Source: JADKFD01 sp050250665 (GTDB lineage Bacteria; Pseudomonadota; Gammaproteobacteria; Xanthomonadales; SZUA-5). From it: a DNA stretch of 64,000 nucleotides. The notes below the pieces were generated by a model. That model made no database searches. It was given only the letters and a program-made list of their open reading frames with translations, and had not been told where the DNA came from. Location of the stretch: contig JBFWOF010000006.1 of NCBI GenBank assembly GCA_050250665.1, positions 62,001 to 126,000 on the forward strand. Direction: 5' to 3'. This document shows, one piece after another, positions 1 to 8,888 of the stretch (position 1 is the first letter of the stretch; each line of letters begins with the position of its first letter). The position numbers were made by a program, and so were the translations under genes.

Positions 1-297
1 AACAGCCAGCTGCTGCGCACCCGGGTCGACATCGAGCTGGAACGCCAGAATCAGGAACTGCTGGGCCAGATGAACCAGCGCGCCAGACTGCAGTTGCGCC
101 TGCAGGAAACGGTCGAGGGACTGTCGGTGGTGGTGCTGACCTACTATGGCTCACAACTGGTGCAGTATCTGGCCAAGGGCAGCAAGGAGCTGCATCACCT
201 GAATACCGATGTGATCACCGCGGTGTCGATACCGGTGATCGCCACGCTGGTGGCCTGGGCCACCTGGCGCCGGCGCCGAAAGATGCTGCGCGAGTAG
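1..297 (+). CDS. DUF3422 family protein, C-terminal end (partial)
   Basis: The reading frame is open from base 1 and stops at 295-297, so only the last 98 residues are present. The visible part has the conserved C-terminal block of DUF3422 membrane proteins: a helical stretch around LLRTRVDIELERQNQELL, then TVEGLSVVVLTYY, then a hydrophobic segment (about residues 71-87) and a basic end (WRRRRKMLRE). In this family the end carries two membrane helices and an otherwise soluble N-terminal part, so an inner-membrane protein is likely. Function is not established. The next gene, chrA, starts 105 bases downstream on the same strand, but I see no proof of an operon. Confidence 0.8.
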   Translation, partial: NSQLLRTRVDIELERQNQELLGQMNQRARLQLRLQETVEGLSVVVLTYYGSQLVQYLAKGSKELHHLNTDVITAVSIPVIATLVAWATWRRRRKMLRE

Positions 298-402
298 GCC
301 GGTGCGGCAAGCTCCGTCAGGCGATGGCCAGCTCCCAATCACGGCCGTGGCCATGCATGATCGTGTTCCTACGCTGGCTGACGCTGCGAATGTGCGCACA
401 CC

Positions 403-1764
403 ATGACCGCCCCCGTCGACGGCCCTGATGCCGTCCCAACGCCCGGCATCAGCTTTCGCCAGGCCCTGGGCTTCTGGCTGAAACTGGGCTTCATCAGCTT
501 CGGCGGCCCGGCCGGACAGATCTCGATCATGTATCAGGAACTGGTGGAGCGGCGCCGCTGGATTTCCGAGCGCCGATTTCTGCACGCGCTGAATTACTGC
601 ATGTTGCTGCCCGGCCCGGAGGCGCAGCAACTCGCCACCTATCTCGGCTGGCTGATGCATCGCAGTTGGGGTGGCATCGTCGCTGGCGCGCTGTTCGTGC
701 TGCCCTCGCTGCTGATCCTGATTGCGCTGGCCTGGCTGTATCTGGCTTTCGGCGAGCTGGCCGTGATGGCCGGACTGTTCTACGGCATCAAGCCCGCGGT
801 GGTGGCCATCGTCGCCCACGCCGCCTGGCGCATCGGACAGCGCACGCTGAGGAACCGTTGGTTGTGGACGATTGCGGTGGCGTCTTTCCTGGCGATCTTC
901 CTGGGCCATGTGCCGTTTCCGATGATCGTTGCCGCTGCGGGCCTGATCGGTCTGGTCGGCGGGCGTCTGGCACCCACAGTCTTTGCAGTGAGTGGCGGCC
1001 ACCTAGCCGCTGGAAAGACCCACGCGCCCTGTGTGATCGACGATCACAGCGAGCCCCCTCCACACACACGCTTCCGCTGGCGCCGACTGGCAGGGATCGT
1101 GGCCTCGGGTCTGCTGCTCTGGGCTGTTCCGATGGCCTTGTTGACCAGCGTCTGCGGCTGGGAACACACGCTGACCCAGATGGCCTGGTTCTTCACCAAG
1201 GCGGCGCTGCTGACCTTTGGTGGTGCCTATGCCGTGCTGCCCTATGTCTACCAGGGCGCAGTGCTGGATCATGGCTGGCTCAGTTCTGCGCAGATGATCG
1301 ATGGTCTGGCGCTGGGGGAAACCACGCCGGGTCCGTTGATCATGGTGGTGGCCTTCGTCGCTTTCGTCGGTGGCTATGTGCAAGCCGTGTTCGGACCCGA
1401 TCAGCTCTTCCTCGCCGGCGCCGTGGCGGGGATGCTGGTGACCTGGTTCACCTTTTTGCCATCCTTCGTGTTCATCCTGGCCGGCGCGCCCCTGGTGGAG
1501 TCGACCCAGGGCAATCTCAACCTGAGCGCGCCACTGACGGCGATCACCGCCGCCGTAGTCGGCGTGATCGTCAGTCTGGCCCTGTTTTTCGCCGTCCAGG
1601 TGTTGTGGCCTGGGGGTGTTCCCAGCGCCTTCAGTCTGCCATCGATGCTGATCACAGCGGCCGCCGCCTTGGCCCTGGTGCGGTACCAGCGTGGTGTGAT
1701 CGAGGTCATCGTGGCCAGCGGATTGCTGGGGATCCTGCTGCGCCTGGGAGGCATCGAACCGTAA
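403..1764 (+). CDS. chrA: Chromate efflux transporter ChrA
   Basis: A 453-residue protein of the CHR family, which exports chromate across the inner membrane. It has the two homologous halves of long-chain ChrA proteins: the first begins with FWLKLGFISFGGPAGQI (about residues 22-38) and the second with WFFTKAALLTFGGAYAVLP (about 263-281). Both contain the F-G-G-P/A signature, and each half is followed by multiple hydrophobic helices. MLLPGPEAQQLATYLG in the first half and GLALGETTPGPLIMV in the second match the family's conserved P-G-P and T-P-G-P blocks. Length matches the usual 400-450. The ATG at 403 lies directly before the conserved N-terminus. Substrate is inferred from the family; close homologues may move sulfate-like oxyanions. 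Confidence 0.93.
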   Translation: MTAPVDGPDAVPTPGISFRQALGFWLKLGFISFGGPAGQISIMYQELVERRRWISERRFLHALNYCMLLPGPEAQQLATYLGWLMHRSWGGIVAGALFVLPSLLILIALAWLYLAFGELAVMAGLFYGIKPAVVAIVAHAAWRIGQRTLRNRWLWTIAVASFLAIFLGHVPFPMIVAAAGLIGLVGGRLAPTVFAVSGGHLAAGKTHAPCVIDDHSEPPPHTRFRWRRLAGIVASGLLLWAVPMALLTSVCGWEHTLTQMAWFFTKAALLTFGGAYAVLPYVYQGAVLDHGWLSSAQMIDGLALGETTPGPLIMVVAFVAFVGGYVQAVFGPDQLFLAGAVAGMLVTWFTFLPSFVFILAGAPLVESTQGNLNLSAPLTAITAAVVGVIVSLALFFAVQVLWPGGVPSAFSLPSMLITAAAALALVRYQRGVIEVIVASGLLGILLRLGGIEP

Positions 1765-1780
1765 TGTCCCACTCACTGAA

Positions 1781-1803
1781 CCCGGGCACGAGCAGCACCC
1801 GGG
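1781..1803. terminator. GC-rich inverted repeat between convergent genes
   Basis: Two CCCGGG blocks separated by 11 bases lie between the ends of chrA and the convergent gene at 1823-2872. Position suits a bidirectional transcription terminator, but there is no clear T-run on either side, so this is a weak call. Confidence 0.3.
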
Positions 1804-1822
1804 CGTGCACGGGGGTTACCGA

Positions 1823-2872
1823 TCATTCGAAGCCGTTTCGGAAGGTGTCTATTGATTCATAAGCACCCAGATCAGGCTTGGAACCCACCACCCGATCATG
1901 GTTGTCGAGGTCCTTGGGTATCAGCGGGAAGGTCGGCGGATTCATGCCCACATTGAGCCCGGGTGAATTGAGACCCAGACGGAAATCGGCGTCCTTGAAC
2001 TGCGGATTGAAGCTGTTCACACCAATGTTGGCGCCAGCTTGCTGACCGCAGACGGTGGTGGCAATGACGAAACGCAATCGATCGACGTTGCTGACCTCCA
2101 GCGGACAATTGCCCTGGGGGTTGGCACTGGTATTGCCCCAGAGGATGGAATTTTCCATGGTCAGCAGCGCGTCGCCACCCACCTTGACACCGGCATAGGC
2201 GGTTCCGGTCGATTGGTTGTTGGCGATCGTCAGGTGTTGCAGATACACCGAACCAGCCCCGACGCTGTTGGTATAGATCCCCACAAACCCTGGACTCTGG
2301 TTCTCCGCAACCAGGGTATTGCGCACGCGAACGTTGACCCTACCCAAGGTGCCGATTCCCACTTCATTGGCCAGCACCGAGGAGTTGTTGCGAATGATCA
2401 GATTGAAGACGTCGAAAGTACCTGCCGAAGTCGCGTTGACGAAATTTCCGAACAAACCCGCGGAAAATGTGGGCGTGGACGGAACCGTCCGGGTGATGGT
2501 GAGATTGCTGACCGTGTAGGTACCAGGCGAAGTGACGTTCATGCTCAGATACAAGCCGCCCACCTGATTCTGGCCGTCGAGCACGGTGACCGAGGCATCG
2601 GCAAACTGCACCGCACAGGCGGTGGGAATGCTCAACCAGCCACCCGAGATGTTCAGATCGTGGTTTTCAGTCGTGGCGCTGCTGTAGGACAGTGGCTGCG
2701 TCAGCAGATAGTTGCCCTGATGCACCTTGATGATGTCGCTCTGACCATTGCTGGCGGCCGTCGCCAGAGCGCTGGCGAATTCGGCAGGGGTGGTCACGCA
2801 GAACACGGCTGCATCTGCCGAACTTGCCAGAGCCAGGGCGGCCAGCGCGCAGATCTTGTGGATTGGGTTCAT
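1823..2872 (-). CDS. Secreted parallel-beta-helix-like protein with G-F-E C-terminal tail
   Basis: A 349-residue exported protein. The start at 2872 gives a clean signal peptide (MNPIHKICALAALALASSADA); longer in-frame starts would bury it. The mature part resembles right-handed beta-helix (pectate-lyase-like) proteins: repeated short blocks rich in N, T and V such as LTITRTV, FNLIIRNNSSV, VRVRNTLVAENQ and LQHLTIANNQS, and ends of the kind NLGAYES seen in choice-of-anchor/polymorphic outer-membrane-like proteins. The last residues are DTFRNGFE with nothing after, matching the tails of three other exported proteins in this window. Probably surface-associated or secreted; enzymatic activity cannot be inferred. 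It lies 116 bases downstream of lnt on the same strand. Confidence 0.8.
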   Translation of the reverse strand: MNPIHKICALAALALASSADAAVFCVTTPAEFASALATAASNGQSDIIKVHQGNYLLTQPLSYSSATTENHDLNISGGWLSIPTACAVQFADASVTVLDGQNQVGGLYLSMNVTSPGTYTVSNLTITRTVPSTPTFSAGLFGNFVNATSAGTFDVFNLIIRNNSSVLANEVGIGTLGRVNVRVRNTLVAENQSPGFVGIYTNSVGAGSVYLQHLTIANNQSTGTAYAGVKVGGDALLTMENSILWGNTSANPQGNCPLEVSNVDRLRFVIATTVCGQQAGANIGVNSFNPQFKDADFRLGLNSPGLNVGMNPPTFPLIPKDLDNHDRVVGSKPDLGAYESIDTFRNGFE

Positions 2873-2988
2873 GGCATCAGTTCCAGTCGCCAATACGGCG
2901 GGTTCGTGGATTGATGCGCAATTCACATGGCCAACCCGCCAAGAGATTTTTGGGCAATCGCAAATGATTGCAACTGGCCCATTGACCC

Positions 2989-5466
2989 TCAGCCCCAGAC
3001 CAGGCGGATGAGCAGGTACAGCGGTGCACCGCCATAGAAAGCCAGGCGCCCCGCCCACTCAAGCGCTGTCCGCACTGCAGCCGCGCTGGCTGGCCGCGAC
3101 CACGCGATCCACGCCATGACCGTCTCGGTACCAACCCGCAACAGCGCCGCATACAGCATCAGACCCATGGCCCAGGCCGCCCACCAGATCAGCAAGCCGC
3201 TCAGCCAGGCCTGCAGTCCATAGGTGTAGTACTCGCCGAAAGTCCCGCCAAAGGCGATGTGCTGGTGCAGGCGGAAGGCGGGAAGCGCTGGCAGCAGCGG
3301 ATACAGGCCGAATTTGATCAAGCCGTGATCCAGCCTGGGGCGCAGACTGCGGGCGCGGGTGACGGCGTAGTCGGCCATGTGCCCGCAGGCCGTATCGACC
3401 AGCTGCACCGAAGCGCCGGCTGCGCACAGCGCCTGCAGTAGCGCCCGCGGGTCGGCGCAGCACAGGCCCGACGCGAAACGACGGCCAGAAACGAACTCCA
3501 GATCGAAACCAACGCCGGGCAGCGGCAGACGCCACAGACGGATCGCGGCAAGGCTGGCAACAGGAATCTCGATGCGCTGCCAGCGCTGCTGGAGCGCCAG
3601 CAACTCGCCGCTGATTCGGGCGGTGGCGGTATGGACGCGGGCGATCGCCCAGGCGGCGATGGCGGGAAGCAGCACACCGCCGAGAAAGATCTGGATCTGT
3701 GCCAGCGAGTTCACCTGCAGGCCGTCGCGCAGCAGCATCCGCAAGCCGAGCACCAGCAGCCCGAAGCCTGCGCCCAGACGCAGGCAGGCACTGAGTGTGC
3801 GCCAGAACGGCGACAGCAGCGTCACCCGGGCGGCGAACTCCACGGCGGGTACCGATTCGGACAGAGGCATGCGGGCACTGGCGCGGCGCTGCCAGCTTCG
3901 CCAGAGATCGGCACCGACCAGCACCAGCAGCAGGATCAGCGCCGCGCGCCCCACCCAGTCGCCCCAGCGCACCATCAGCGTCAGCGGCGGATCGCTGAGC
4001 GGCAGTTCGCCGGCCAGCACCGCCTGCTGACCCATCCCGGTACTGACCAGCACCTCGCCGCTGGGGTCGACATAGGCGCTGAGTCCATTGCTGGTCACGC
4101 GCAATTGCGGCAGCCGCGTCTCGATGCTGCGGAAGGCCGCCACCTGCAGATGCAGTCGGGCACCGATGGGGTGGGCGCTGAACCAGGCATCGTTGGACAG
4201 CCCGATGATGGCCTGGGCGCCCAGGCGCGCGCCGTCCAGCGCCAGCTCCGGACGCACATCGTCGAGGCAGATCAGCGGCAACACCTGCAACTCGCGGCCA
4301 TCTGCGGCGCGCAAGGGGAACACCCGCGCGCCCGAGCCTGGCTGCCAGCTGCCGGTCCATGGCAGCCAGCGCCGCAGCAGCGGGCCATCCAGCCATTCCG
4401 GCACGTGTTCGGTCAGCGGAAAGGGGTGGGTCTTGCGGTAGTAACCGATCAGCCCGGTGTTCGGCTCGAGGAAAGCCGCCGCGTTGTATTCGCCAGCGGC
4501 ATCCAGATCATAGGTGCCGAAGACCAGCGCGACCCCGCTGGCCCGGACAAAGTCCAGGATTTCCTGATCGAGTGCGGCTCCATCCTCACTGCGCGGATGG
4601 CCAAAAGTGGTCGGGTACACCGTTTCCGACCAGAGCAGCGCGTCCACGCCATGATGTTCGATGGCCGCACGCGAAAGACCGAAATGGGTGTCGAGCACTT
4701 GCCGGACCACGGCGTAGGCTCCCATCTCGCGGCGCAGACCTTCGTAGTCGACGATGCCGGACTGGACCATGCCGATGCGCATCACCGCTGCCGGCTGCTC
4801 GGCCGTTTCGGCCAGCGTCGACAAACGCAGCCAGCCATAGCCGGCCATCAACAAGGGCAGCAGTACCGCCAGCAGCAACGGCCGTGACAGCGCCGAAGCA
4901 CGGTCTCGCCTGCGCTGCAGGGCCAGTACCAGAGCTTCGTTGACGACGATCAGCAACAACGTGATGAGGGCCGCGCCACCCAGATCAGCGACCTGCCGCA
5001 GCCACAGCGACGGCCCCAATCCATGACCCAGCGTGTCGCCCAGCAATTTGGGGACCAGGTGCTCGCATGCCACCCAGACGCAGGCACCGGCCAGCGCACT
5101 CAGCCAGGGTCCGTGGCGGCGACGTAGCAGCTGCCGCACCAGCGCAAAGGCCAGTACCTGCGGCTGCAGCAGTGGCGCCAGCAGACACAGGAACAGCATG
5201 CCCAGCGGCGTGCCGATCCCGGTGTAGGCGCCGACCGCCACCCCGAACCAGGTGAACACCGCCAGCGCGAAAGCCATGCTCATCAACCAGCCGCTGAGCA
5301 GGGCGTCACCCAGTGTGTGGGTGCGGTTCAAGCTCATCAACCAGGGCGCCAGCGCGAGAAAGCCCAGCGGCCAGGCCAGACCACCCTGCGCATACAGCCC
5401 CAGCAGCACGGCGCTGGCGAAGATGCCGGCAAGCATGAGCACTCGGGGACGGGCGGAAGGCGACAT
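2989..5466 (-). CDS. lnt: Apolipoprotein N-acyltransferase with long C-terminal membrane extension
   Basis: Lnt adds the third acyl chain to bacterial lipoproteins in the inner membrane. The start at 5466 (MSPSARPRVL) gives 825 residues; the usual length is about 500-550. Residues 1-210 hold the hydrophobic helices. Residues 230-530 are the nitrilase-like domain with the expected catalytic triad: E281 in LLWSETVYP, K345 in YYRKTHPFP and C400 in PLICLDD (consensus ICYE, so the residues after the Cys differ). TLMVRWGDWVGRAALI near 540 is the family's last helix. About 270 further residues follow, with two or more membrane spans and a central soluble patch (about 620-690) that looks like a small PH-like domain. 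The second part could be a separate membrane protein fused in frame. Confidence 0.85.
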   Translation of the reverse strand: MSPSARPRVLMLAGIFASAVLLGLYAQGGLAWPLGFLALAPWLMSLNRTHTLGDALLSGWLMSMAFALAVFTWFGVAVGAYTGIGTPLGMLFLCLLAPLLQPQVLAFALVRQLLRRRHGPWLSALAGACVWVACEHLVPKLLGDTLGHGLGPSLWLRQVADLGGAALITLLLIVVNEALVLALQRRRDRASALSRPLLLAVLLPLLMAGYGWLRLSTLAETAEQPAAVMRIGMVQSGIVDYEGLRREMGAYAVVRQVLDTHFGLSRAAIEHHGVDALLWSETVYPTTFGHPRSEDGAALDQEILDFVRASGVALVFGTYDLDAAGEYNAAAFLEPNTGLIGYYRKTHPFPLTEHVPEWLDGPLLRRWLPWTGSWQPGSGARVFPLRAADGRELQVLPLICLDDVRPELALDGARLGAQAIIGLSNDAWFSAHPIGARLHLQVAAFRSIETRLPQLRVTSNGLSAYVDPSGEVLVSTGMGQQAVLAGELPLSDPPLTLMVRWGDWVGRAALILLLVLVGADLWRSWQRRASARMPLSESVPAVEFAARVTLLSPFWRTLSACLRLGAGFGLLVLGLRMLLRDGLQVNSLAQIQIFLGGVLLPAIAAWAIARVHTATARISGELLALQQRWQRIEIPVASLAAIRLWRLPLPGVGFDLEFVSGRRFASGLCCADPRALLQALCAAGASVQLVDTACGHMADYAVTRARSLRPRLDHGLIKFGLYPLLPALPAFRLHQHIAFGGTFGEYYTYGLQAWLSGLLIWWAAWAMGLMLYAALLRVGTETVMAWIAWSRPASAAAVRTALEWAGRLAFYGGAPLYLLIRLVWG

Positions 5467-5567
5467 GGTCAGATCTCTGGGGAATTGCGCGCGATGTCGT
5501 CCATGGAAACAGCGGGTTCGAAGCGATGTTGCTGCATGGGGCAATCACTCGCGGGCGATGTGCCGTG

Positions 5568-5854
5568 GTAGGTCCAGACTTGTCTGGACGCTTGTTCGTC
5601 ACCGTGCAAAGAGCGTCCAGACAAGTCTGGACCTACCCAAGCTCAGAACGGTAGGTTGGGCTAAGCGCAGCGTGCCCAACGGACCGGGCCTACACACTTC
5701 ACCACCCCGCCAAGAGCGTCCAGACAAGTCTGGACCTACCAAAGCTCAGGACCGGCGCAGACCGGGCCAATGTTGGGCACGCTGCGCTTAGCCCAACCTA
5801 CACACTTCATCACCCCGCCAAGAGCGTCCAGACCAAAGCTCAGGACCGGCGCAG
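5568..5854. repeat. Cluster of nested intergenic palindromes
   Basis: Bases 5568-5592 and 5612-5636 are perfect 25-base inverted copies, whose core GTCCAGACTTGTCTGGAC is itself nearly palindromic. A second family (a 30-base unit starting GTAGGTTGGGCTAAGCGCAG) lies at 5651-5680 and is repeated inverted at 5772-5801. The first core recurs at 5715-5739, and a block starting CACACTTCA is directly repeated (5692-5760 and 5801-5854), the second copy lacking part of the palindrome. Together they form a REP/BIME-like field filling the gap upstream of lnt. The first core recurs at 46868, 47017 and 47060. Confidence 0.85.
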
Positions 5855-5868
5855 CCTTGCGGCGACGC

Positions 5869-6591
5869 TCAATCTCCGGGCGGCGGCGGAATCTCGATCT
5901 GCCGGATCGGCAGCCCCGGCGGCGCCATCTCGGCCGGCACCACGCGATCTTCGGGTAGGGGGATGACCGCTCCGCTGGCATCGCGGAACACGTAGTCCGG
6001 CGAAAACATCAGTATGGCCTCGATCGGCTCGCCCTCATCGCTGACCTGATGGTGGCGCACATAGCCTTCCGGTAATTCGAAGTCCTCCGGTACCGCCAGG
6101 CCCACCAGAGGCGGGCTGGTGCCGGGCGGATTGAAGGCCGCGATGCCGCCGGTTTCGCCGGAGTCGCGCAGCGCCTTGATCAGCTCGGCCGCCGTCGGTT
6201 CCGGGTCGGTCGGTGACACATAGCTGGCCAGGTCATTGGCATCGCCGGTACGCCAGTCGGCTGGATTCGACGGTGCCGTGCCGGGGACCGCGGTTGACGG
6301 CGGCATGCTCGCAGCAGGGGTGGACTGATCGGGTTTCATGGTCTCGGCGGTCGAAGCGGTTGAATCCGCAGCGGGTGCTCCTGCTTCTGTTGCGCCGGCA
6401 GGGCGTTCGCTCACCGGCGTGAGCAGCGGTGAGTGCAATGCCATGTAGCCGATCCAGGTGCCGATCAGCGTCAGTGCCAGCACCCGGAGAAAACGCGACC
6501 GCCAATGCACCGGCGGTCGCTCCCGGATGATGCGCACGCCATCGCCGTCCGCAGGGGACGGCGAGGCGTGTTTCCGATCGGATACCGACAT
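5869..6591 (-). CDS. Membrane-anchored hypothetical protein
   Basis: A 240-residue protein, started at 6591 (MSVSDRKHAS). Residues about 34-52 (FLRVLALTLIGTWIGYMAL) form one membrane helix after a basic cytoplasmic segment, so the rest probably lies in the periplasm. This is followed by a low-complexity A/T/S/P linker (about 60-115). The C-terminal 110 residues contain a short conserved-looking part: PEDFELPEGYVRHHQ, IEAILMFSPDYVFRDASG and a proline-rich end (IEIPPPPGD). I do not recognise the family. It is transcribed in the same direction as, and just downstream of, the SGNH hydrolase gene (23-base gap), so co-transcription is plausible. Confidence 0.65.
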   Translation of the reverse strand: MSVSDRKHASPSPADGDGVRIIRERPPVHWRSRFLRVLALTLIGTWIGYMALHSPLLTPVSERPAGATEAGAPAADSTASTAETMKPDQSTPAASMPPSTAVPGTAPSNPADWRTGDANDLASYVSPTDPEPTAAELIKALRDSGETGGIAAFNPPGTSPPLVGLAVPEDFELPEGYVRHHQVSDEGEPIEAILMFSPDYVFRDASGAVIPLPEDRVVPAEMAPPGLPIRQIEIPPPPGD

Positions 6592-6614
6592 CAGTCCGAT
6601 TCCTGCGGCGGTGC

Positions 6615-7703
6615 TCAGGGCGTGGCCGGACTGTAGACCGACAACGACCAACCCATGCGCTCATGCCCGTACTGGTTCCAGATCGGGCTCTTGCCGCCGC
6701 TGAAGCTGGTGTAGCGCGGCGCGCCGGTGCCGGTGCTGCCACCCCACAGACCGGCCGAAACCGTGCCGCCGGTGTAGGTCGGATGCACATCGTCGGACTG
6801 GATATAGTCGTAGCTGCTGCTGGAGCTGACAAAATGGGTGTTGGCATCGCGCAACGTGGATTTCAGCGTGTTGGAGATGCGGTTCACGTAGCTGCTCTCG
6901 CTTTCGCCCGCCACATAGCGCAAGGCATCCGAGTCGATCTGGCCGTCACCGTTGCTGTCGTAGTCGGCCCCCATGAACTGGGCAAAACTGTCAGCGCACT
7001 TGAAGCCCTTGAGTCTGGCGTTCTCGCACATCCAGTAGTTCATCTTGGCGATGACCGGCAGAAAGGTGGTGCGCATGTTCACCGTGGCACCGGTACTCGC
7101 ATCCTTGCAGGTGCTCTGCACGTTGTCGGCGTTGTAGCCCGGGTAGTACAGATTGCTGATCACCTTGAGCCTGGTGTTCGGGCTGGCATTGGCATTGATG
7201 TAGTCCATCGCCGCCGCCACATAGGTCTTGCAGTTGGCCAAGGCCGTGTTCAGCACGCTGTAGTCGCAGGTACCGCTCTGTCCCTTGAAACTGGTCCGTG
7301 CCTGCAGGCCATCGTTGCCGCACATCTCGAAGGCCACCACCCGGGTGGAACTGGCCTGCATGTACGAGCGCTCGGCGACGATCTTGTTGTTGTAGACATC
7401 AGACGCAATCGCACCCGACTTGGCGCGGCGAATACTCTCGATATCGGCATTCCAGGTGGCCGAGAGATATTCGGCATCCACGGTGGGTGCCGAATACTTG
7501 GCAGCCTTGCTGACCGAACCGTTGTAGCCGGCATAGATCGAATCGCCATAGGCGACCACCCGATACTTGGCGGTGGTACCGGCTCGATCGACCGTCCACG
7601 ACACGTTCTGATTCAAGGTGTTTGCTGCAACCTGGCCACCCAGCGCCAGCAACAGAATGGCAGGCAGTGACCTGCGGACTAAGCCACAAGAAAAAGTATT
7701 CAT
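6615..7703 (-). CDS. Secreted SGNH/GDSL-family hydrolase
   Basis: A 362-residue exported hydrolase. The start at 7703 (MNTFSCGLVR) gives a signal peptide ending near AANT (residue about 28). The SGNH blocks are all present: block I YGDSIYAG with catalytic Ser at about 55, block III CGNDG at about 128-132, and block V SDDVHP with Asp304/His307. An EF-hand-like calcium loop, DYDSNGDGQIDSD, sits at about 247-259, and several cysteines suggest disulfides in the periplasm or outside. Such enzymes cleave esters of lipids, sugars or polysaccharide acetyl groups; the substrate cannot be named from sequence. A purine-rich GGGGAGGAT precedes the ATG at short spacing, so MGRIM at 7715 is an alternative start. 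Confidence 0.85.
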   Translation of the reverse strand: MNTFSCGLVRRSLPAILLLALGGQVAANTLNQNVSWTVDRAGTTAKYRVVAYGDSIYAGYNGSVSKAAKYSAPTVDAEYLSATWNADIESIRRAKSGAIASDVYNNKIVAERSYMQASSTRVVAFEMCGNDGLQARTSFKGQSGTCDYSVLNTALANCKTYVAAAMDYINANASPNTRLKVISNLYYPGYNADNVQSTCKDASTGATVNMRTTFLPVIAKMNYWMCENARLKGFKCADSFAQFMGADYDSNGDGQIDSDALRYVAGESESSYVNRISNTLKSTLRDANTHFVSSSSSYDYIQSDDVHPTYTGGTVSAGLWGGSTGTGAPRYTSFSGGKSPIWNQYGHERMGWSLSVYSPATP

Positions 7704-8128
7704 GATCCTCCCCATGAATAGATGTACGCCTCAGAAACCGGATGGTTTCTGACCCAGTGACGAACAAAACAAAGACGGCCTGGAACCCGAAAACGGGCTT
7801 CCCACCCAAGCCGCTGCGCAGAGTACGCCTGCGTATGGATGAGCGTCAATGAGTGTTACAGCGCGTTAGCACGCAAGGCTTTTTTGTGCGTTGCATCAAC
7901 AACTTGACTGGTAATGAACTGAAACTCATCAGCGGCCGAGTTGTTCGTACAAACAGCCCACGCTGCATTGCCGCAAAGGCACACGAGGCCGGTTCGGCGG
8001 CGAAAAAAATATTTTCCGGAGACGCGCTTTTGGCAGTCCCTGGCGTTCGCGGCAACACGCGACCGGCAGTGCCAGGACGCGCTGATCAGCGTCATCCGGG
8101 CATGCAAATCGTGGACGAGATCCCCGCG
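7704..8128. other. Intergenic region without a supportable gene
   Basis: This 425-base stretch is more AT-rich than its surroundings around 7860-8020, including GCGAAAAAAATATTTTCC. It holds the upstream region of the SGNH hydrolase. Open frames crossing it on both strands have no family features and would overlap real genes, so I call none. Confidence 0.5.
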
Positions 8129-8749
8129 CTACTCCAGGTCGAACTGGGTGGCATTGCGGCCCTTGATGTTGGCGTAGAAACGCTTGATCTCGGCCATGTC
8201 GGCCTGGACGTCTCCGGTCGGCTGAAAAACCGGGCCAAGGCCACTGACCTTGCGGTCGTAGTCCATGTAGGCGAGCACGATCGGCACCTGCGCGGCGATG
8301 GCGATGTGATAGAAGCCAGTCTTCCAGTGCCGGGTCTTGCCGCGTGTGCCCTCGGGCGGCACCGCCAGCTGCAGCGGACCATCAGCGGCCACGATGGCCT
8401 GGGCCGATGCCGCCACCAGATTGTTGGACTTGGAACGATCCACCGGGATGCCCCCGAGCCAGCGCATGACCGGGCCGAAGGGCCAGCGGAACAGGCTCTG
8501 CTTGCCCATCCAGTAGACCCGCAGATTCAGCACGAAAGCCACCATCAGCGTGTACGGCAAGTCCCAGTTGCTGGTGTGCGGTGCGGCAATCAGCACGCAT
8601 TTACCGACCCGGTCTGGCAGAGCGCCTTCCACCTTCCAGCCGGCGAGATGCAGAAATGCCCGCGACACCGCGCGCAGCAGGATGTTGACGACGGGCGTAT
8701 CGAAAAGCGTGCGGTGCAATGTGGGGCCTGCGATGGAAATGGAGCGCAC
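8129..8749 (-). CDS. 1-acyl-glycerol-3-phosphate acyltransferase-like protein (PlsC family)
   Basis: A 206-residue PlsC/LPLAT-fold acyltransferase, the type that transfers acyl groups to lysophospholipids or related alcohols at the inner membrane. Motif I appears as APHTSNWD (H58-x4-D63), motif II around FRWPFGPVMRWLGGIPVDRS and motif III as PPEGTR (131-136). The arrangement matches small single-domain proteins of this family that are often annotated as acyltransferases of unknown substrate. The first codon chosen is GTG at 8749; no strong ribosome-binding site is visible and a slightly later start (TTG, or internal) is possible. It stands alone, downstream of nothing obviously related. Confidence 0.8.
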   Translation of the reverse strand: MRSISIAGPTLHRTLFDTPVVNILLRAVSRAFLHLAGWKVEGALPDRVGKCVLIAAPHTSNWDLPYTLMVAFVLNLRVYWMGKQSLFRWPFGPVMRWLGGIPVDRSKSNNLVAASAQAIVAADGPLQLAVPPEGTRGKTRHWKTGFYHIAIAAQVPIVLAYMDYDRKVSGLGPVFQPTGDVQADMAEIKRFYANIKGRNATQFDLE

Positions 8750-8888
8750 AGGCCGTCATCAGAGGCACGATGGCTGCTCGAAGCGACGGAGCATAGCGCT
8801 CCAAAGGTGTTCGATCTGGAAAGCCGGTCCGGCGCCTGCTGACGCCCGGCCCCGGCACTACAGCCTCTGGCAAAGTCGCCTTCCGATG

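Noticed and set aside
151..1776. Long minus-strand open frames opposite chrA
   Set aside because: They mirror the codon pattern of chrA, are rich in H, Q, R and D, and show no domain. High-GC genes commonly leave such antisense frames open.
2039..4887. Long plus-strand frames opposite the beta-helix and lnt genes
   Set aside because: Both real genes on the minus strand have clear families and signal or membrane features; the plus frames have neither.
7853..8842. A 329-codon plus-strand frame
   Set aside because: Most of it is antisense to the PlsC-like gene; the rest has no family features.
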